Assembly: GCF_009827615.1 (NCBI RefSeq)
Contig: NZ_WTYU01000002.1
Span: 975,020-1,039,019 of the forward strand
DNA: 64,000 nt
Direction: 5' to 3'
Source of the DNA: Allopontixanthobacter confluentis
Lineage (GTDB): Bacteria > Pseudomonadota > Alphaproteobacteria > Sphingomonadales > Sphingomonadaceae
The notes under the pieces are model-generated. The model was given only the letters and a program-made list of their open reading frames with translations. It was not told the origin of the DNA and did not search any database. Shown here one piece after another: positions 61,587 to 64,000 of this stretch (position 1 is its first letter; each line of letters opens with the position of its first letter). A program made the position numbers and the translations under genes.

Positions 61587-61632
61587 TTCCTTTCGCGTAG
61601 TGGTGATGACTCACCGGCTATCCCGAAAGGAA
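61587..61632. promoter_or_regulatory. nested inverted repeat upstream of the regulator operon
   Basis: TTCCTTTCG (61587-61595) pairs with CGAAAGGAA (61624-61632), and inside lies GGTGA-TGAC-TCACC (61602-61615), another perfect inverted repeat. The site starts 7 bases before the regulator ATG. It fits an operator, or two operators, for the helix-turn-helix protein. The rest of the gap to 61946 shows no gene. Confidence 0.5.
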
Positions 61633-61946
61633 AGTTGTAGGAAAACAAAAAGAACAATTACGGAACATAAAGGAAGGAGCGAATCAGGTTCCTTCGGTGA
61701 TTCGCGCAGATAGCGGTCGCTGCTGCGCGTATTCCAGCAGGCGCCGCGCAGAACTCGGCAAAGTCGGCGCTACAAAGCGGTCCGTCTGCGCAAATCCCGT
61801 GCCCAGCCTGCCAAATGGCGTTTTTTGCTTGGTCGATCGGACCCAAACGCATTTCCCGATTTCCTACAGCCCGGCTCCGGAGAGAGGAAAGAACATACAG
61901 CGAACGCATCGCTGGCTGATGTTCAATCTTTTCGGAGTTTCCACCC

Positions 61947-62279
61947 ATGACCACCAAGACTGCTCTTCCGGCCCAGCGCCGCATGCAAAGCCGTATCCCG
62001 GGCCGCGATTATATCCTCCCGGCCTGTGTTGCGCTGGCATGTGCCGGCGCCGCTTTTGCCGGTGCGGACACCACATTTGATCCTGCGCTGAACCAGTTCA
62101 CCGACTTCCTCGAGGGCTCGGGCGGCAAGATTATCACCGTGCTCAGCCTGGCTGCTGGCCTGATCGGGCTTGCCTCAGGGCGCTTTTCGCTCGGCCAAAT
62201 CGCTGTGCCGGTGGGCGTTGGTATCGGCGTCGGCACCGGCGTGCCGATCGTCACTTCGGTCGTGACCGCGGTCATCTGA
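61947..62279 (+). CDS. traA: TraA-like conjugative pilin
   Basis: A 110-residue small secreted protein. A long positively charged leader and hydrophobic segment end in AFAG, with the mature part starting GADTTFDP. Two hydrophobic helices follow (ITVLSLAAGLIGLASG, VPVGVGIGVGTGVPIVTSVVTAVI), separated by a short basic loop: the layout of VirB2/TraA pilins. Its position right before traL, traE and traK supports the call. GGAG lies 8 bases before the ATG. Pilin forms the extracellular pilus of the F-type system. Confidence 0.75.
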   Translation: MTTKTALPAQRRMQSRIPGRDYILPACVALACAGAAFAGADTTFDPALNQFTDFLEGSGGKIITVLSLAAGLIGLASGRFSLGQIAVPVGVGIGVGTGVPIVTSVVTAVI

Positions 62280-62312
62280 ACCCGGACCCGGTCACAACAG
62301 GAGGGCGGCATC

Positions 62313-62600
62313 ATGGCCGACAGGTACCTTGTTCCACGGCGGCTCGACGATCCGGAGCTTATCGGCTTCTGGACCATCGACGAGTTTGCAGGGATTCTCA
62401 TTCCCTTCGCCTGGGGCATTCTCGCGCAGCACATTTTCATCGGTATCGGCCTGGCCGCCGGAACCTGGTTTGCCTTGCGGAAGGCAAAGGCTCGCGGTGC
62501 CGGTTCGGCACTGGTGCATGCTGCGTACTGGTATCTGCCCGGGAGTTTCCTGGGGCTGAAAGCCACGCCGCCCTCCCACTGCCGCCTGCTGGCGGGCTGA
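62313..62600 (+). CDS. traL: type IV conjugative transfer protein TraL
   Basis: A 95-residue inner-membrane protein of the F-type system. The start RYLVPRRLDDPELIGFWTIDEF is the family's usual beginning, followed by a hydrophobic helix pair (GILIPFAWGILAQHIFIGIGLAAG) and a short C-terminal tail. TraL is part of the transfer channel base with TraE, TraK and TraB. GGAGGGCGG precedes the ATG. The gene order traA-traL-traE-traK is the standard one. Confidence 0.85.
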   Translation: MADRYLVPRRLDDPELIGFWTIDEFAGILIPFAWGILAQHIFIGIGLAAGTWFALRKAKARGAGSALVHAAYWYLPGSFLGLKATPPSHCRLLAG

Positions 62601-62613
62601 GGGAGCACGATCC

Positions 62614-63183
62614 ATGCAAGCAGAATTCGCACACGAACAGGCGCAAGGTTTCCTGCGGCAGCGCAACCGCTTCGCCGTGCTCGCAGGCGCTTTGGGCCTG
62701 ACCACGCTGGTCAGCCTCGGCGCTGCTGCGACAAGCGACGAAAGGATCGTGCTGGTGCCGATCACCGCCGAGCGGATCACCGTCTCGAGCGGCGGGGTCG
62801 ACGCGCCTTATCTCGAGCTTGTCACCCGCGACACGGCGCTGATGCTCCTTAACCGGGCACCAGAGAGCCTCGACTACTGGATGGCAAACATAATGAAGCT
62901 TGCTGATCCCGCCGCGCACGGCGCCCTTAAGGCCGAGCTGGTGCAGATCGTCGAGGAGCAGCGCGGCTCGGACATCTCCCAGGCCTTCGTGATCGCCGAG
63001 ATACACGTCGATCCCAAGGCCCTGACGTCGAGCGTCACCGGCACACTCAAGACCTTCGTCGGCGCGCAGGTGATCGCGAGCCAGCGCCGCTCCTTCCGTT
63101 TCCGCTGGTCGAAGCGTGGCCTCAGCCTCGCGCTGGCCGGCTTCGAGCAACTTCCCACTGACAAGGAGGACATCGGCCAATGA
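62614..63183 (+). CDS. traE: type IV conjugative transfer protein TraE
   Basis: A 189-residue VirB8-like protein. An N-terminal cytoplasmic stretch and one transmembrane helix (FAVLAGALGLTTLVSLGAAAT) are followed by a periplasmic domain with VPITAERITVSSGGVDAPYLELVTRD and LKTFVGAQVIASQRRSFRFRW. TraE nucleates assembly of the conjugation channel. It overlaps traK by 4 bases (ATGA), and lies 13 bases after traL. Confidence 0.87.
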   Translation: MQAEFAHEQAQGFLRQRNRFAVLAGALGLTTLVSLGAAATSDERIVLVPITAERITVSSGGVDAPYLELVTRDTALMLLNRAPESLDYWMANIMKLADPAAHGALKAELVQIVEEQRGSDISQAFVIAEIHVDPKALTSSVTGTLKTFVGAQVIASQRRSFRFRWSKRGLSLALAGFEQLPTDKEDIGQ

Positions 63184-63995
63184 GCCTTTTCCCAACTCCC
63201 CTCGCAGCCGCGCTTGCCGGAACCGGTCTCGCCTGTTTCGCGATCGGCGCGGCCCGCCGTCCCGATCCCGGGCTCAAGCTCACCGGTCTTGCAGTGCTTG
63301 CCTTTGCGCTCACCCCGGTCCCGGCGCATGCCGACCAGTTCGTCGAGGCTGCTGACAACGCGACCATCGATTGCGAGCTGGCGCGCGGCGAACTCACCCG
63401 GATCGCGCTTATCGATGACGGCTTCGCCAATGTCTCGAAGATCGCGAGCGGCTTTCCCTACAACGACTTCCAGGTGACGCACGAGCCGGTGCGCGGGGAC
63501 ATCTATATCTCCGTGCCTCCGCAATTCGCGGCGGCGCGCGTCAGCTTCTTTGCCACCAGTAAAGCGGGCTACGTTTACAGGTTCGCCTGCCGCCTGGGCG
63601 GCGAGGAAGCGACCCAGCTATTCATCACCAACCCCGCGCTTGCCAAAAACGAGGCGTCAGAATGGGAGACCGAAACCGGCCCTGAAGACACCGCGATCCG
63701 CCTTATCGAGGCCATGGCGACAGATGCCGTCCTGCCCGGCTTTACCGCGCGCGCCGAGCTGTCCACTCCGCGCCGTACCGGCGGGATCGAAGTCCAGCTT
63801 GTCGCTGAATACCAAGGCGACGCGCTTACCGGGCAGCGTTTCCTCATCCGCAACCTCGGCCAGGAAAACCTTGCGCTGGCTGCCGAGCGCGAAGCGCCCG
63901 CAGGCGCGCTCGCCTTTGCCTATGGCCGCGACGCGCTCGCGCCCGGTGAAGCCACCAGCGCCTTCCTCGTCTTCGCGAAGGGAGGGCTCAAGTGA
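63180..63995 (+). CDS. traK: type IV conjugative transfer secretin-like protein TraK
   Basis: A 271-residue protein with an N-terminal signal peptide (region ending AHADQ) and the VirB9/TraK layout: beta-rich N-terminal domain (NATIDCELARGELTRIALIDDGFANV, DFQVTHEPVRGDIYI) and a C-terminal domain with ALAYG-type repeats. TraK forms the outer-membrane collar with TraV and TraB. Its stop overlaps the next start by one base (TGATG at 63993-63997). Confidence 0.88.
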   Translation: MSLFPTPLAAALAGTGLACFAIGAARRPDPGLKLTGLAVLAFALTPVPAHADQFVEAADNATIDCELARGELTRIALIDDGFANVSKIASGFPYNDFQVTHEPVRGDIYISVPPQFAAARVSFFATSKAGYVYRFACRLGGEEATQLFITNPALAKNEASEWETETGPEDTAIRLIEAMATDAVLPGFTARAELSTPRRTGGIEVQLVAEYQGDALTGQRFLIRNLGQENLALAAEREAPAGALAFAYGRDALAPGEATSAFLVFAKGGLK

Positions 63996-64000
63996 TGGCA
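63995..64000 (+). CDS. traB: start of the next tra gene, probably traB
   Basis: Only the first two codons (ATG GCA) are inside the window. The call rests on the one-base overlap with the traK stop, the GGGAGG ribosome site upstream and the known gene order, in which traB follows traK. No protein sequence supports it. Confidence 0.35.

Noticed and set aside
1-64000. CRISPR arrays, insertion sequences and rRNA genes
   Set aside because: No regularly spaced 25-40 base repeats, no transposase frames and no rRNA-like sequence were recognised on reading both strands.

Overview
The window looks like an alphaproteobacterial chromosome, most likely a member of the Sphingomonadales (Erythrobacteraceae-like). 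This is inferred from the GC-rich flanking genes, a methylsuccinyl-CoA dehydrogenase-like gene, DUF6538-type integrases and an F-type conjugation module starting with traA-traL-traE-traK. No rRNA, intact tRNA, insertion sequence or CRISPR array was seen.

Layout. (1) 1-8.6 kb is ordinary chromosome: an FAD oxidoreductase end, an amidohydrolase and an M20 peptidase, an aldo/keto reductase, an acyl-CoA dehydrogenase plus hydratase pair, a moeA-like gene and a decayed fdhD remnant. (2) 8.6-29.45 kb is an integrative island bounded by a 16-bp direct repeat (8615-8630 and 29439-29454) that matches the 3' end of a tRNA, probably tRNA-Leu. It holds small unknown genes, an AAA ATPase + TOPRIM (DUF3226) pair, separated YafQ and DinJ toxin-antitoxin homologues, a possible iteron origin, a serine recombinase with its site, a family-A-polymerase-like gene, a type I restriction-modification operon with two hsdM genes, and the tyrosine integrase. 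(3) 29.6-43.0 kb is a second accessory block. A six-gene leftward operon encodes a double AAA ATPase, a small protein, a DUF2779 nuclease, a WYL regulator, a PD-(D/E)XK nuclease and a DUF262/DUF1524 protein. A divergent HelD-like helicase, a uracil-DNA-glycosylase-like gene and an unknown gene follow. (4) 43.3-56.1 kb is a gap-free leftward operon of ten exported proteins, mostly lipoproteins, centred on a bacterial serpin. Five of them share a Cys-containing module, and others carry META-like and TIMP/NTR-like domains. This is the best candidate for an undescribed system. (5) 56.3-60.8 kb has a DUF2939 protein, a frameshifted amidohydrolase, a TetR regulator divergent from a TspO-like membrane protein, and a YdeI-family gene. 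(6) 60.9 kb to the end has an AlpA-type regulator pair with a palindromic operator, then the first genes of an F-type type IV secretion system, so the window ends inside an integrative conjugative element.

Neither copy of the 16-bp repeat is joined to a complete tRNA. The intact tRNA should therefore lie to the right of the window, and 8.6 kb to beyond 64 kb may be several elements stacked in tandem at one tRNA gene, with the defence block and serpin operon as cargo of the second element. That part is inference.
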